From contig NZ_CP073745.1 of the NCBI RefSeq assembly GCF_024397975.1, positions 1,514,501 through 1,578,500 on the forward strand: a stretch of 64,000 nt of DNA, given 5' to 3'. The stretch comes from Bacterioplanoides sp. SCSIO 12839. Its GTDB lineage: Bacteria > Pseudomonadota > Gammaproteobacteria > Pseudomonadales > Oceanobacteraceae. Every line of letters starts with the position of its first letter. Position 1 is the stretch's first letter. Of this stretch, positions 18,515 to 27,815 are shown piece after piece. Below the pieces are notes generated by a model, which searched no databases, had not been told where the DNA came from, and was given only the letters and a program-made list of their open reading frames with translations. The translations under genes were made by a program, and so were the position numbers.

Positions 18515-19834
18515 TTAACTGGCGCGATTAACCGCACGTCCTTCAAAATGATCAGAGAAAAACTCTTTTATTTCATCTTCGCGTGTCATGGCATCGTTAT
18601 ATCCCAGGTCAATCAGGTTCTGGCAGAACCCTTTGGAAAATAACAAGTAACTGAGAATACCAGAGCCATTACGGCTTGTATTGCCACTGCCACCAATGGC
18701 CATTTTTAAGGCTTTAGGAATTTCATCGGCGTGTTCCCCGGCAATATCGTCGAGTGACTGGCTGGGGTTAATTTCCAGTAAATCGATTTTGCGTAATTCC
18801 ATACCTTCTTGCTGACGTATTTTTTCCGGAATTTTTTCAACCGTACGGTTGATCCGTCGTAAGCGCTCAACATCGGTTTCCATGGAATCAAGGAAGGCGG
18901 CGTTCAGCATATGCCCCATCATTTTCGCTGGAGTCGGATATTCCAGTTGTTGGCGGCGTTCTTTGCGTTTGTGTGCGACACCACTGACACCAATCACCAT
19001 AATTTTTTCAGCGCCCAGGTGTAATGCCGGGCTGATGGGTGCCAGCTGCCGAACGGCACCATCGGCAAAATATTCACGATTGATTTTCATCGCCGGGAAA
19101 ATCATAGGAATCGCAGACGAAGCCATTAAATGATCAACATTCAATCGTGCACGTGAACCAATGCGACGTTCTCGTTGCCAGTTGGTAATGCTGTAATGGC
19201 CCTGGAAAAAACTCACGGATTCACCGGATTCCAGCCCCGAGCAGTTGATCGCAATAGCATGCAATGCACCGTTGTCGATGGCCGTTTGAATATTGTCAAA
19301 ACGAATGACTTCTGAAAGCAGTTTTCGTAATGGCGTATTATCTAACAGCGAAACCGGGTCGTGTTTATAGCCACGGCCAATCACCAGGCTGCGAATAAGT
19401 TTCGCCAGAGTGGAAGACACACCTTTGAAATCGGTGCGGTAGATCTGATCACATTCAAAGTGTGACCAGATACGTTCCAGGTGGCGTATACCAATGCGGT
19501 AATTATCGGCATAGCTGGCAAGCGCAATACCGTTGATGGCGCCGGCTGATGTTCCTGAAATCACATCGAATGGGTTGTAGTCGCCACGGGGAAGAATCTT
19601 GTGAATGGCTTTTAATACACCAACCTGATACGCCGCACGCGCGCCACCACCGGATAATATTAATCCGGTTTTCTGATAGCCATTGGCTTTTTGATAACCA
19701 GAGGCTGTTTGGAAACTATCTGTGGTACCCATGCTGCTAGCCCCAATATTGTCTGTGTCGAGATCGTTTTGTGCGCTGGGGCTGTTTTGTGTATTGGGGT
19801 TGTTATCTGTTAGCTGCTGCAAATCTCCATCCAC
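18515..19834 (-). CDS. Patatin-like phospholipase (RssA-like)
   Basis: Product of 439 residues. The patatin core starts near residue 56: oxyanion loop [19 protein letters not shown], nucleophile elbow GTSAG (in [19 protein letters not shown]) and the catalytic Asp in [15 protein letters not shown]. About 50 low-complexity residues precede the core ([26 protein letters not shown]). The frame opens with a GTG at 19834 preceded by AGGG; an ATG at 19732 would remove most of the low-complexity part and is a real alternative. Predicted cytoplasmic or membrane-associated serine acyl hydrolase; substrate unknown. Operon with cobB, 2-base gap. Confidence 0.9.
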   Translation of the reverse strand: MDGDLQQLTDNNPNTQNSPSAQNDLDTDNIGASSMGTTDSFQTASGYQKANGYQKTGLILSGGGARAAYQVGVLKAIHKILPRGDYNPFDVISGTSAGAINGIALASYADNYRIGIRHLERIWSHFECDQIYRTDFKGVSSTLAKLIRSLVIGRGYKHDPVSLLDNTPLRKLLSEVIRFDNIQTAIDNGALHAIAINCSGLESGESVSFFQGHYSITNWQRERRIGSRARLNVDHLMASSAIPMIFPAMKINREYFADGAVRQLAPISPALHLGAEKIMVIGVSGVAHKRKERRQQLEYPTPAKMMGHMLNAAFLDSMETDVERLRRINRTVEKIPEKIRQQEGMELRKIDLLEINPSQSLDDIAGEHADEIPKALKMAIGGSGNTSRNGSGILSYLLFSKGFCQNLIDLGYNDAMTREDEIKEFFSDHFEGRAVNRAS

Positions 19835-19899
19835 CGTCGGTAACCCTGTTTCTCTATTTTAGTGCATAATGCCGCCCTTGGTACCGATGGGAGTGATTT

Positions 19900-20538
19900 A
19901 TGTTTACCGGCATTGTGCAAACTAAGCTTGCTGTTACAGAAGTAAAGCGAGCGGAAGCGTTTGCTACCTTTATTTTCGACTTTCCTGAGCGCTTGTTACA
20001 GGGGCTGGAAATAGGTGCATCCGTTTCGATTAACGGTACCTGCCTGACCGTTCGCACCATCGACAATAACCGGGTCAGTTTTGATGCTATTGGACAGACT
20101 CTGAAGGTGACAAACCTGGGGCAACTTGAGTCCGGCACGGTGGTGAATATAGAGCGTGCGGCCCGCTACGGGGATGAAATTGGTGGCCATGTGGTTTCAG
20201 GTCATGTGATGGATCAAGTTGCGGTAACCGATGTGATTGATAGCACCAATAATCGGGTGGTATGGATGCAGCGTCCGGCCAAATTGGCGCCGTATTTATT
20301 AGATAAGGGCTTTGTTTCATTGAACGGTTGCAGTCTGACGATTGCTGAAGTTGAAGACGAGCGTTTTGCGGTGCATCTGATACCAGAAACGCTGGATGTC
20401 ACGGTATTTGGCGACATTCAGGCTGGCGATTGGGTGAATCTGGAAGTGGATGCTCAAACTCAGGCTGTAGTAGATACGGTTCGTCGTTTGATTGGTGACC
20501 AGGATGATTTAAAAAAACTGCTACAGGCAGGATCGTAA
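19900..20538 (+). CDS. ribE: Riboflavin synthase (alpha subunit)
   Basis: Product of 212 residues, the normal size, made of two homologous lumazine-binding barrels: MFTGIVQTKLAVTEV (residues 1-15), NGTCLTVRTI, ARYGDEIGGHVVSGHV in the middle, then KGFVSLNGCSLTIAEVE and VHLIPETL in the second barrel. It dismutates 6,7-dimethyl-8-ribityllumazine to riboflavin. The sequence is of the E. coli RibC/RibE kind. It stands alone, divergent from the patatin gene with 65 bases between, so there is no room for an FMN riboswitch and I see none. Confidence 0.95.
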   Translation: MFTGIVQTKLAVTEVKRAEAFATFIFDFPERLLQGLEIGASVSINGTCLTVRTIDNNRVSFDAIGQTLKVTNLGQLESGTVVNIERAARYGDEIGGHVVSGHVMDQVAVTDVIDSTNNRVVWMQRPAKLAPYLLDKGFVSLNGCSLTIAEVEDERFAVHLIPETLDVTVFGDIQAGDWVNLEVDAQTQAVVDTVRRLIGDQDDLKKLLQAGS

Positions 20539-20563
20539 CGCTGCCTGTAACCGAATGAAGTGA

Positions 20564-20806
20564 TCAGAGAGACTTCAGGTAGTTGATGATATCGGCCGAT
20601 TCAAACATCCAGTTTTCTTCGCCGTTATCATCTTTAATCAGCAGGCAGGGCACGGTCGTGCGGCCGGTTTCTTTTTGCTGGTATTTACGATGTTGCTGAT
20701 CTTTTAAAACATTGCGTTTTTCTACTTCGACATTCACGTTTGGCAGGGCACGCAACACCCGCTGGCAAAATGGACACATGTCGTAGTAGTACAAAGCGTA
20801 TTGCAT
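20564..20806 (-). CDS. Glutaredoxin-like small protein with CPFC motif
   Basis: Start chosen at the ATG ending at 20806, which has GGGAG 6 bases upstream; the longer frame adds 14 unlikely residues. Product of 80 residues: MQYALYYYDMCPFCQRVLRAL with a CxxC redox motif at residues 11-14, then a TVPCLL segment (the cis-Pro loop of thioredoxin folds) and a C-terminal helix FESADIINYLKSL. This is a thioredoxin-fold glutaredoxin or the N-terminal domain of a GST-like protein. It is divergent from the TSUP exporter with only 24 bases between starts, so both promoters must overlap neighbouring coding sequence or the genes. Confidence 0.85.
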   Translation of the reverse strand: MQYALYYYDMCPFCQRVLRALPNVNVEVEKRNVLKDQQHRKYQQKETGRTTVPCLLIKDDNGEENWMFESADIINYLKSL

Positions 20807-20830
20807 AAAAGCTCCCGAATTTGAGTGTGT

Positions 20831-21589
20831 ATGGATTATAGCGAACAAATCCTGTTATTTCTGATTGCTGTGGTGGCGAACTGGTTTTCAGCGTTAGCCG
20901 GCGGTGGCGCTGGTTTGATTCAGCTCCCCATTCTGATTTTTATGGGGTTACCTTTTCCGTTGGCGTTGGCAACACATAAAATTGCTACCGTTGCGTTAGG
21001 AGTGGGTGCAACCCTCCGTCACTTACGTGAAAACCATCTGGACAAGGTTATTCTGGCCCTGATCCTGTTTGCAGGTGTACCGGGAGTGATTGGAGGCGTC
21101 TTTTTTATTCTCGACGTTCCCGAACGACTCGCAGAAATAGCGCTGGGCCTGTTAACACTGGCACTGGCTGTTTATTCCTGGTTCAAACCACAGCTTGGTC
21201 TGCAATCAGACCACAAACATCGTGATTGGTTCGGATTTTTTATGGGTGGTGTTGTTTTATTACTGATTGGTTTTGTAAATGGATCATTATCAGCGGGCAG
21301 TGGTTTGTTTGTGACTTTATGGCTGGTGTATTGGTTTGGTCTGGAATACAAGATCGCCGTTGCTCAGACTCTGGTGGCTGTTGGCTTAGGCTGGAATGGA
21401 ACCGGTGCTATTACGATGGGCACCGTGGCTGATGTTCAATGGAGCTGGATTCCGGTTTTGATTGCGGGTTCGTTAGTGGGCGGCTACCTTGGTGCACACA
21501 CGTCCATTCTTGCCGGAAATCTGGCGATTAAGCGGGTTTATGAAGTCGTGACATTGTTGGTGGGCATCAAGTTATTGGCCGGGGCCTGA
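20831..21589 (+). CDS. TSUP family (TauE/SafE) membrane transporter
   Basis: Product of 252 residues from the ATG at 20831 (a GTG at 20825 would add two). About eight membrane segments and the two family repeats: SALAGGGAGLIQLPILIFMGLPFPLALATHKIATVALGVGA and NGSLSAGSGLFVTLWLVYWFGLEYKIAVAQTLVAVGLGWN, which show the Gly-rich first helix and the internal duplication. TSUP proteins export sulfite or organosulfur anions, but substrates differ widely and cannot be assigned here. It sits next to a glutaredoxin-like gene, which may hint at thiol or sulfur chemistry; this is weak inference. Confidence 0.9.
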   Translation: MDYSEQILLFLIAVVANWFSALAGGGAGLIQLPILIFMGLPFPLALATHKIATVALGVGATLRHLRENHLDKVILALILFAGVPGVIGGVFFILDVPERLAEIALGLLTLALAVYSWFKPQLGLQSDHKHRDWFGFFMGGVVLLLIGFVNGSLSAGSGLFVTLWLVYWFGLEYKIAVAQTLVAVGLGWNGTGAITMGTVADVQWSWIPVLIAGSLVGGYLGAHTSILAGNLAIKRVYEVVTLLVGIKLLAGA

Positions 21590-21639
21590 TCAAAATAAAT
21601 GTAAAGAACAGAGGCTTAACAGGCAGGACAGTGAGCGTT

Positions 21640-24060
21640 TCAATGAGTAGAAGGCACCCACTTGTATACTGCTGCTCGAACCTGATCCAGGTTGATAGGT
21701 TTACTCAGGTAGTCGTTCATACCCGCTTCGAGACACAATTTCTCATCGCCGGACATGGCATTAGCGGTCACCGCTATAATGGGCGTATGGCTCTCTTTCA
21801 GCTGGCTCTTGCGTATTTGCCGGGTTGCTTCAAAGCCATCCATTACCGGCATCTGGCAATCCATAAAGATCAGGTCGTAGTGGTAGTTTCTACGGCGGTT
21901 TAATAACTCAATGGCTTGTTCACCATTGTCAGCAATGTCCACCTTAAGCTGTAAACGCCCCAGCATACTTTTTAAGACTTTCTGATTGATGGTGTTGTCT
22001 TCTACAACAAGCACATGCCCCAGCGCATTTTCGTCGGTGGTCTCGAGATTGAACGTTGAGAGTGACGCCAGTCTTGGGTTGGATTCACTGCTGGCTTTGC
22101 GGGTAGGGAACTTTAATAATACCGTTGTACCTTCATTTTTATGGGAAGAAACATGGATGTTACCTTGCAGGCAATGGCAGACTGCGCGCACCAGTGACAA
22201 GCCGATTCCCAAGCCCTGATAGCGGCGCTGATAGGAGGAATCCACTTGAGACATAAAACCCGAAACACGTTCAAGCTCAACGTCTGTCATACCGATACCT
22301 GTATCCTGAATCTGAATTTCCAGGCAATCGATATGATCCATTTCTGCCAGGGAGAAGGTGACTCGAATATGCCCGGCTTCAGTGAATTTAATGGCATTAT
22401 CCAGCAACGCTTTTAAAGCATGGCGTACACATTTGATATCGATGTAAAGGCGTTCAGGCAGGCTGCTATCCTGAATGCACTCAAACGCCAGGTTTTTATG
22501 TTCGCAGCGAAGACGAATAGACTCTGAAAAGGCGGCAAGGACGGGTTTCAGTTCAATATTTTCCGGGCTGACCGTTCGTGTTCCGGACTGTAACTCAGTA
22601 TAGGTGAGAACATTGTCCACTAATTCCAACATTTCATGGGCGCTGGTTTGAGCGTCTTTTAAAGCCAGATTGGCATCTTGAAGGTGACTGTCTGCGGCCA
22701 ACTCCAGTGATCCCAGAATCCCATTGAGTGGTGTACGGAATTCGTGACTGATGGTCGCCAGGAAATCATTTTTCAGGCGGTTCGATTCCATCAGGCTTTC
22801 GGCTTTTTGCTCCAGCTCATCCTTGATGCGTTGCTCAGCTTGTTCTTTGTCATGCTGCAGAATATTGATCCGATCGGCTAATGCAAACGACAGCAAGACA
22901 ATTTCAAAGACACTGCCAATTTTACTGGCATGAATGGTCCAGACATTACTGGGAAGAGCGCCATAAATGGTAATGATGGTAATCAGGCCACCAATAATAA
23001 AGGCCACCCAGGCTGCCAGAAAAAAGCGCGCTTCTCGTTTGCCTTTTAACAGAGTTGTTAGCGAGGCAAATAAAATGACCAATAAAAATGCCAGAACAAC
23101 CGGAGCCGCAAGTGCCATGACCGTTGCGGTTGAGGAAACAAAAGCCAACAGCCCGGTAAAACCACTCATTGCCATGCAGGCTAATAAAGCACGGTCTGCA
23201 TTTTTTGAATTGATATCGGTGTGCAGGAAGCTGCGAGTGAATGCGGTACCGAATACGCCAACCAATGCAATGGTCAGTGGTACCGCGAGTTGTGCAATAG
23301 CCGGGGACAGACTCCAGATAAATTGATAACCAATACCACTGGTTGATAGCTGGAGCGCTGCAAAAGAAGCAATGTAACCAATGTACAGCAGGTAACTTTT
23401 ATCGCGAATACTGATCCATAAAAACAGATTGTACAGAAACATCGCGGCCATCATGCCGTAATACACCCCCAGGGCATATTGCTCGGTTGAGTGCTCTTCA
23501 ATAAAAAATTCACTTTTCCATAAGGTGATCGGGGCCTGAACCGAACTACTGCTGTGAATATTTAAGTATACGACTTGTTCTTTATGAACCGAAAAATCCA
23601 GTGGCACAACAAAATTTCGGTGTTCAATAGGGCGTTCTGCGAAAGATTTGAGATCCCCGAGTTGCCATAACGCAAGACGGTTGCCGTCGTTATCTTCAAT
23701 AAAAATATCGAGCCGGTCGAGTAATGGGTAACCAACCTCTAATAGCCATTTAGTATGCGCCTGGGCGTTATTGCGGACATGAAACTTCAGCCAATAGCCG
23801 GATTTGGTAAAGCCTTCGTTGAATACTTTTTTGGGGTAGGGGGAGAACAGAATCTTATTGTTCTTCAGATAGGATAACGATAGTTGTGAGAGTGGGTCCT
23901 GAAGAATATAGAGGGCTTTCTCAGTAGAAATTTTGGACTGCTCATCAGTCAGAATCAGCCAGTTCTCTTTATCTGTGTTCACCAAATGAGCGATTGCTGA
24001 CGGACTTGTGAGCAATAGCAACATAACGATGAAGGTCAATTGAGATCTTAACTTGAACAT
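21640..24060 (-). CDS. Hybrid sensor histidine kinase, 7TMR-DISM type
   Basis: Product of 806 residues. Signal peptide (about 1-24), a periplasmic 7TMR-DISMED2 sensor domain (about 45-185; GYWLKFHVRNNA, LLEVGYPLLDRLDIFIED), seven membrane helices (about 195-395; YYGMMAAMFLYNLFLW, DKSYLLYIGYI), a coiled coil, HisKA with phosphoacceptor His439 (ATISHEFRTPLNG), HATPase_c (DNAIKFTEAG, DTGIGM, GLGIGLSLV) and a C-terminal receiver with Asp734 (FMDCQMPVMDG). There is no Hpt domain, so phosphotransfer to a separate partner is expected. DISM sensors of this kind are related to RetS/LadS, which control biofilm or virulence switches; ligand unknown. Confidence 0.93.
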   Translation of the reverse strand: MFKLRSQLTFIVMLLLLTSPSAIAHLVNTDKENWLILTDEQSKISTEKALYILQDPLSQLSLSYLKNNKILFSPYPKKVFNEGFTKSGYWLKFHVRNNAQAHTKWLLEVGYPLLDRLDIFIEDNDGNRLALWQLGDLKSFAERPIEHRNFVVPLDFSVHKEQVVYLNIHSSSSVQAPITLWKSEFFIEEHSTEQYALGVYYGMMAAMFLYNLFLWISIRDKSYLLYIGYIASFAALQLSTSGIGYQFIWSLSPAIAQLAVPLTIALVGVFGTAFTRSFLHTDINSKNADRALLACMAMSGFTGLLAFVSSTATVMALAAPVVLAFLLVILFASLTTLLKGKREARFFLAAWVAFIIGGLITIITIYGALPSNVWTIHASKIGSVFEIVLLSFALADRINILQHDKEQAEQRIKDELEQKAESLMESNRLKNDFLATISHEFRTPLNGILGSLELAADSHLQDANLALKDAQTSAHEMLELVDNVLTYTELQSGTRTVSPENIELKPVLAAFSESIRLRCEHKNLAFECIQDSSLPERLYIDIKCVRHALKALLDNAIKFTEAGHIRVTFSLAEMDHIDCLEIQIQDTGIGMTDVELERVSGFMSQVDSSYQRRYQGLGIGLSLVRAVCHCLQGNIHVSSHKNEGTTVLLKFPTRKASSESNPRLASLSTFNLETTDENALGHVLVVEDNTINQKVLKSMLGRLQLKVDIADNGEQAIELLNRRRNYHYDLIFMDCQMPVMDGFEATRQIRKSQLKESHTPIIAVTANAMSGDEKLCLEAGMNDYLSKPINLDQVRAAVYKWVPSTH

Positions 24061-24086
24061 GTACAGTAGAAATTCCCGGCCTTAGC

Positions 24087-24110
24087 AAAACCGCAGCACA
24101 TATGCTGCGG
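24087..24110 (-). terminator. Intrinsic terminator after the GlyGly-CTERM protein gene
   Basis: CCGCAGCA (24091-24098) and TGCTGCGG (24103-24110) form a perfect 8-bp stem with a CATA loop. On the minus strand it is followed by TTTTGC. It lies 32 bases past the stop of the exoprotein gene and ahead of the hybrid kinase start. Confidence 0.7.
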
Positions 24111-24141
24111 CCTGTGTACGAGAAGTATAGAAGGTAAATGC

Positions 24142-27100
24142 TCAGGCTGTGAATGTCTTTCTTCTGATTAGAGATAGAATTGTAACTAAAAGTAGTAACA
24201 AAGTGCCGTTGCCGCCACCTGAGCCGGTATCGATGGCTTCATCGTCGTTGTTAACAGGCAGTGCCAGTAACAAAAGCTCGAGTACCAGCTCATCAATACC
24301 CTGTGGGATCGGCTGTGTCAGCGTTGAGGCCTGACTGTGCTGGATGGTAATGGATTCAGGTGAAATGATGCTGAGGTCGAGTTGCGCTTCAAAACGGGTG
24401 ACTGTATTGGACTCGTCCAGGGAAATCGTAAGATTATCCGAAGTACCGTCGCTCAGGTTTAAACGAACCTGTGGTCTTTCGCTGCTGAAGTTAAAGCCTT
24501 GTGCTGTGATTCGGCCCGTTAAGGTGAAAGGCGCGGTCGTTTTTTCCATTGTAACCGTCAAGTCTGTTTCGTTGGCACTGAGGATCACAGACTGATCAAT
24601 AAAATCATCAGCAGTGATGGTTAACCGTATCTCTTCCTGTGGCAAAATCATCCGGGCATTACCGTTATCGTTGCTGCGAACCGATGCCGTTAGCTTCCAG
24701 TCTGCCAGACGATTATCTTCAGCATTAACACTGGCATTGCTGAGCGCATTAGCGGATGTATCTGTCACCTGAATGGACACATTTTTGCCCGCCAGCGTCT
24801 CAACCTGCTGTTCGCTGTCTGGAATATTGGGGCTGGCTGCCATAAATGTGATGTTTTCAGGTAGTTGCCCAGCCACTAATTCGAGATTTGCCGTCGCACG
24901 ATTAAACAGTTCGTCCTGATCTGTTGCAGTAACTTCCGTAATTTCCTGGCCCGTGGTGTTCTGGAAGGAAAGTTTGTCTGTATCACTGCTGAGCGTAATA
25001 TTGCTGCCGGCTGGAGCGCCCTCGATCCATAACTGTTGTTCAGCAAGATCAAGTAATGGTGTTGCACTGGTTACTAAGCGCAGAGGGCGTTCAATAAAAA
25101 AGTGGCTGCTGAGGTTATTGCTATCGGTTACATCGACACGATAAATACCGGCAAAGGCACCGGAGGTTGGGGGTGCCAGTTGATATCCAGAATCACTGTT
25201 CGTTAATAACCCATCCCGTTGCTCGCCATTAAAGAAAACCGCCAATGTCAGTTGGTTGTTGCCTCCTGAGAGCTGCAGGTCAGTCGTAGCCAGCCCGGCG
25301 CTAAGGGTTTCTCCGTTGCGAATTTGGTTATTTCCATCTGATAGCGTGAAAGCCGGATACGCGGTCACATTGAACATTTCAGAATCGTTATCCTGACCGT
25401 CATTGACAGATACGGTCAGATCGGTGATGCCGTTGAACCCATCGGCTGCTGTAATGATCAATGCAGCACCACTGATGCTGGCCTGAATACGAGCTGTTGA
25501 CCCCGATACAGAGTAGGTGAGAGGGTCATTTTCGGCATCGGTTGCGCTCAGGTTAACCGTCAGAGTATCTCCGGCTAGTAATACCTGATTGCCAACGGGG
25601 GTTAGAACCGGAGCCTGATTAGATAAATTTGGATTACGCAGGTTAACCGCAAAGGTTTGCTGGTCGGTTTTATCCCCATCACTGACCTGAACGGAAACAT
25701 TACTGCTACCAGTTATCCCTGCTTTCGGTGTGATGGTGAGCTGGTCTGCACTGATGGAAGCTGTCAGAGAGGCGCTATCAAAACTGGTGACTGAATACAC
25801 CAGCGTGTTGCTGGCCGAATCAATATCGGTGGCCGACAGCGTAATGACAGAGGTATTGGTGTTAACCAGATCAATATCACTCTGAACATTAAATACCGGG
25901 GCATCGTTCACAGCATTGACTGTGACGTTAAAGCTGGTGGAATCGGTTAATGATCTGTCACTGACCTGAACAGTCACTGAGCCGTTACCATTAAAGTCAG
26001 CAATGGGGTCCAGCGTCAGAGTGGTGCCTGTAATACTGGCATTTAATTGGCTGGGGGCATTGGTAATGGAAAACGTCAGGCTATCGTTGTTGGCATCGGT
26101 TGCCGAAAGTGAGAGGGTTTTATCACTGTCTTCATCCAGGCTCTGATTGCTGATAGAAGAAATCACTGGGGCTGAGTTAGGTGAAGGAGGGGAAGCCAAG
26201 GTCCAGCCAATATCGACCAGTAATTGTGTTGCCAGACCCGGGTCGTCCAGAAACTGCGTGTAGCTGGGCTCCATAATTTCGTTAGGAGAAAGTGCCGAAT
26301 CAAAGTGGCCGACGGATGAGCCGCCTTGATACGTTGAGGGGGCGTACATTCTCACGCTGCCACTGTTGATGCCGGAGGTAAATTCATTGGCCCGTGCATT
26401 GACGTTTGCACCAGACCAAACCAGATCGCCGTTGCTGATGAGTGCAGAGGCTCTTTGGCTCTGATTCATGTCTTTCAGCAAAATACCATTGCTCTGACGT
26501 TTGAGCTGGCGAGTATAGATATCAAAAACCTGTTGTGGACCAACGGAAGCGCCGGATGCGCCATCGGAACCTAATAGGCTTAAGAAGCCCATGCCATGCA
26601 TAATTTCATGCAGCACAACCGGCAACAACGCACTGCCAGCGGAAGGATTATCATTGAAGCCGTAATACCAGCTGGTTCCGCCTAAACAGCTGGTGCCGGC
26701 ATCCAGAGTTGAGTTGAACGTTGCATTAATTTCCAGATTCGCTGGGTCAATATCAGAGCCTGAAATCTGGTTATAAAGTGCATCTGGGTAGACAATAAAA
26801 TCACCGCCACCTTGGTCAATAAAGGTGAAGTCAGCAGGCCCAGCCTGACCTAATACAGCGGAGCCGGGAGAACAGGTTAAAGGGTTAAACTGTGCATTAA
26901 CCTGCACGGGCTGTTGAATATCAAAAACGGTATTGAGTATTTCAGCCGCTTTGTTAAATACATTGAGTCGTTGCTGTCCAAGCGTTGTTCCCGAATTTCC
27001 TCCGACGGCTGAAACTGCGGTAACGTCATTAAAACCTTCACCGGCCGAATCATTATTTACGATGGTGACGGCAGCTTGGGATGATATCGGGGCCAATAAT

Positions 27101-27144
27101 GAAGCGGCAATCAAACTGCGGGATACGATAGTGGGGAGAGACAT
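24142..27144 (-). CDS. Secreted HExxH zincin-like protein with cadherin-like repeats and GlyGly-CTERM tail
   Basis: Product of 1000 residues. A signal peptide (about 1-24, ASLLAPISSQAA) is followed by a probable metallopeptidase domain (about 25-320) with HEIMHGMGF, giving the zinc ligands His179 and His183 and catalytic Glu180; the metzincin third His is absent at the usual spacing. Three cadherin/Ig-like repeats follow (about 325-615), each starting with a variant of N-x-APV and containing 'LSATDxxNDxLTxSV'. The final part is beta-rich with no assigned domain. The C-terminus has a Gly-rich run, DTGSGGGNG, then hydrophobic TLLLLLVTILSLI and RRK, which is the GlyGly-CTERM sorting signal processed by rhombosortase and usually linked with type II secretion. 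Substrate unknown. Confidence 0.82.
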   Translation of the reverse strand: MSLPTIVSRSLIAASLLAPISSQAAVTIVNNDSAGEGFNDVTAVSAVGGNSGTTLGQQRLNVFNKAAEILNTVFDIQQPVQVNAQFNPLTCSPGSAVLGQAGPADFTFIDQGGGDFIVYPDALYNQISGSDIDPANLEINATFNSTLDAGTSCLGGTSWYYGFNDNPSAGSALLPVVLHEIMHGMGFLSLLGSDGASGASVGPQQVFDIYTRQLKRQSNGILLKDMNQSQRASALISNGDLVWSGANVNARANEFTSGINSGSVRMYAPSTYQGGSSVGHFDSALSPNEIMEPSYTQFLDDPGLATQLLVDIGWTLASPPSPNSAPVISSISNQSLDEDSDKTLSLSATDANNDSLTFSITNAPSQLNASITGTTLTLDPIADFNGNGSVTVQVSDRSLTDSTSFNVTVNAVNDAPVFNVQSDIDLVNTNTSVITLSATDIDSASNTLVYSVTSFDSASLTASISADQLTITPKAGITGSSNVSVQVSDGDKTDQQTFAVNLRNPNLSNQAPVLTPVGNQVLLAGDTLTVNLSATDAENDPLTYSVSGSTARIQASISGAALIITAADGFNGITDLTVSVNDGQDNDSEMFNVTAYPAFTLSDGNNQIRNGETLSAGLATTDLQLSGGNNQLTLAVFFNGEQRDGLLTNSDSGYQLAPPTSGAFAGIYRVDVTDSNNLSSHFFIERPLRLVTSATPLLDLAEQQLWIEGAPAGSNITLSSDTDKLSFQNTTGQEITEVTATDQDELFNRATANLELVAGQLPENITFMAASPNIPDSEQQVETLAGKNVSIQVTDTSANALSNASVNAEDNRLADWKLTASVRSNDNGNARMILPQEEIRLTITADDFIDQSVILSANETDLTVTMEKTTAPFTLTGRITAQGFNFSSERPQVRLNLSDGTSDNLTISLDESNTVTRFEAQLDLSIISPESITIQHSQASTLTQPIPQGIDELVLELLLLALPVNNDDEAIDTGSGGGNGTLLLLLVTILSLIRRKTFTA

Positions 27145-27161
27145 CTAGCCAGACCTCTTTG

Positions 27162-27668
27162 TTATTGTTGGGTGGAGTCAGCGGTTGGCTGAATTTGTCT
27201 CTCCGTGATATGAACTTTGCCGTCTTCTCCGATGACTGCAATCGAAACGGTTTCAAACTGACCCTGAGGGTCGAGTGAATAACTTCCATTCGGATTTTTG
27301 ACCGCTTTTAGTTGATGCCGTGGAATTCTCTGAGCCTCAATATACGCATTAATTTCAACGGGAATGTCTATGTCCTGATCGTTGTGACTGTGCTCATGTT
27401 GACGTGAGTCAGTATGGTACGTTGCGTTTTCTGCCGGGTGAGTGTTCAGATCAGGCGTATGAATATGATTAGATTCCGCCTGGGAAGTCGTTTGAATGTT
27501 TGAGGGTGCTGGTGTTGTCGTTATTGCCGATGTCACTGCTTTCGATATCGCTGTAGACGGCTGTGCTTCAATCACAACCCTGTCTTTTGCTGAGTTGACA
27601 CCCGTGATCAAGGCAATCAGTGCCACGGATGAGGTCAGGCCAAGTAATAGCAGTTTTGACTTTGTCAC
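27162..27668 (-). CDS. Small exported or membrane-anchored His-rich protein, unknown function
   Basis: Product of 168 residues from a GTG at 27668 with AAGGG upstream; no in-frame ATG is better placed. An N-terminal hydrophobic segment (LLLLGLTSSVALIALITGV) is a signal peptide or anchor. Residues about 30-75 are Thr/Ser/Ala-rich low complexity, about 68-100 are His-rich (ESNHIHTPDLNTHPAENATY; RQHEHSHNDQD), and the C-terminal part (ETVSIAVIGEDGKVHITERQ) looks like a short beta fold. It precedes the HExxH exoprotein gene by 17 bases on the same strand, so the two are probably cotranscribed; a metal-handling or chaperone role for the metalloprotein is speculation. I do not recognise a family. 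Confidence 0.7.
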   Translation of the reverse strand: MTKSKLLLLGLTSSVALIALITGVNSAKDRVVIEAQPSTAISKAVTSAITTTPAPSNIQTTSQAESNHIHTPDLNTHPAENATYHTDSRQHEHSHNDQDIDIPVEINAYIEAQRIPRHQLKAVKNPNGSYSLDPQGQFETVSIAVIGEDGKVHITERQIQPTADSTQQ

Positions 27669-27815
27669 AGTACAACCCTTTCAGTCCACAAAGCAGAAGG
27701 CTTAAACCAGCCTAGTCTGGATGTCGATTTATAACAGCAGAATCTGGTAAATAATTGTGAGGCTTGGTTAATTTGCGAACCATTACCCAGTCAGAGTGTT
27801 TTTTTCTGCACAAGT

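Noticed and set aside
19834-19899. FMN riboswitch ahead of ribE
   Set aside because: Only 65 bases separate the divergent genes and no conserved RFN-element sequence is present.
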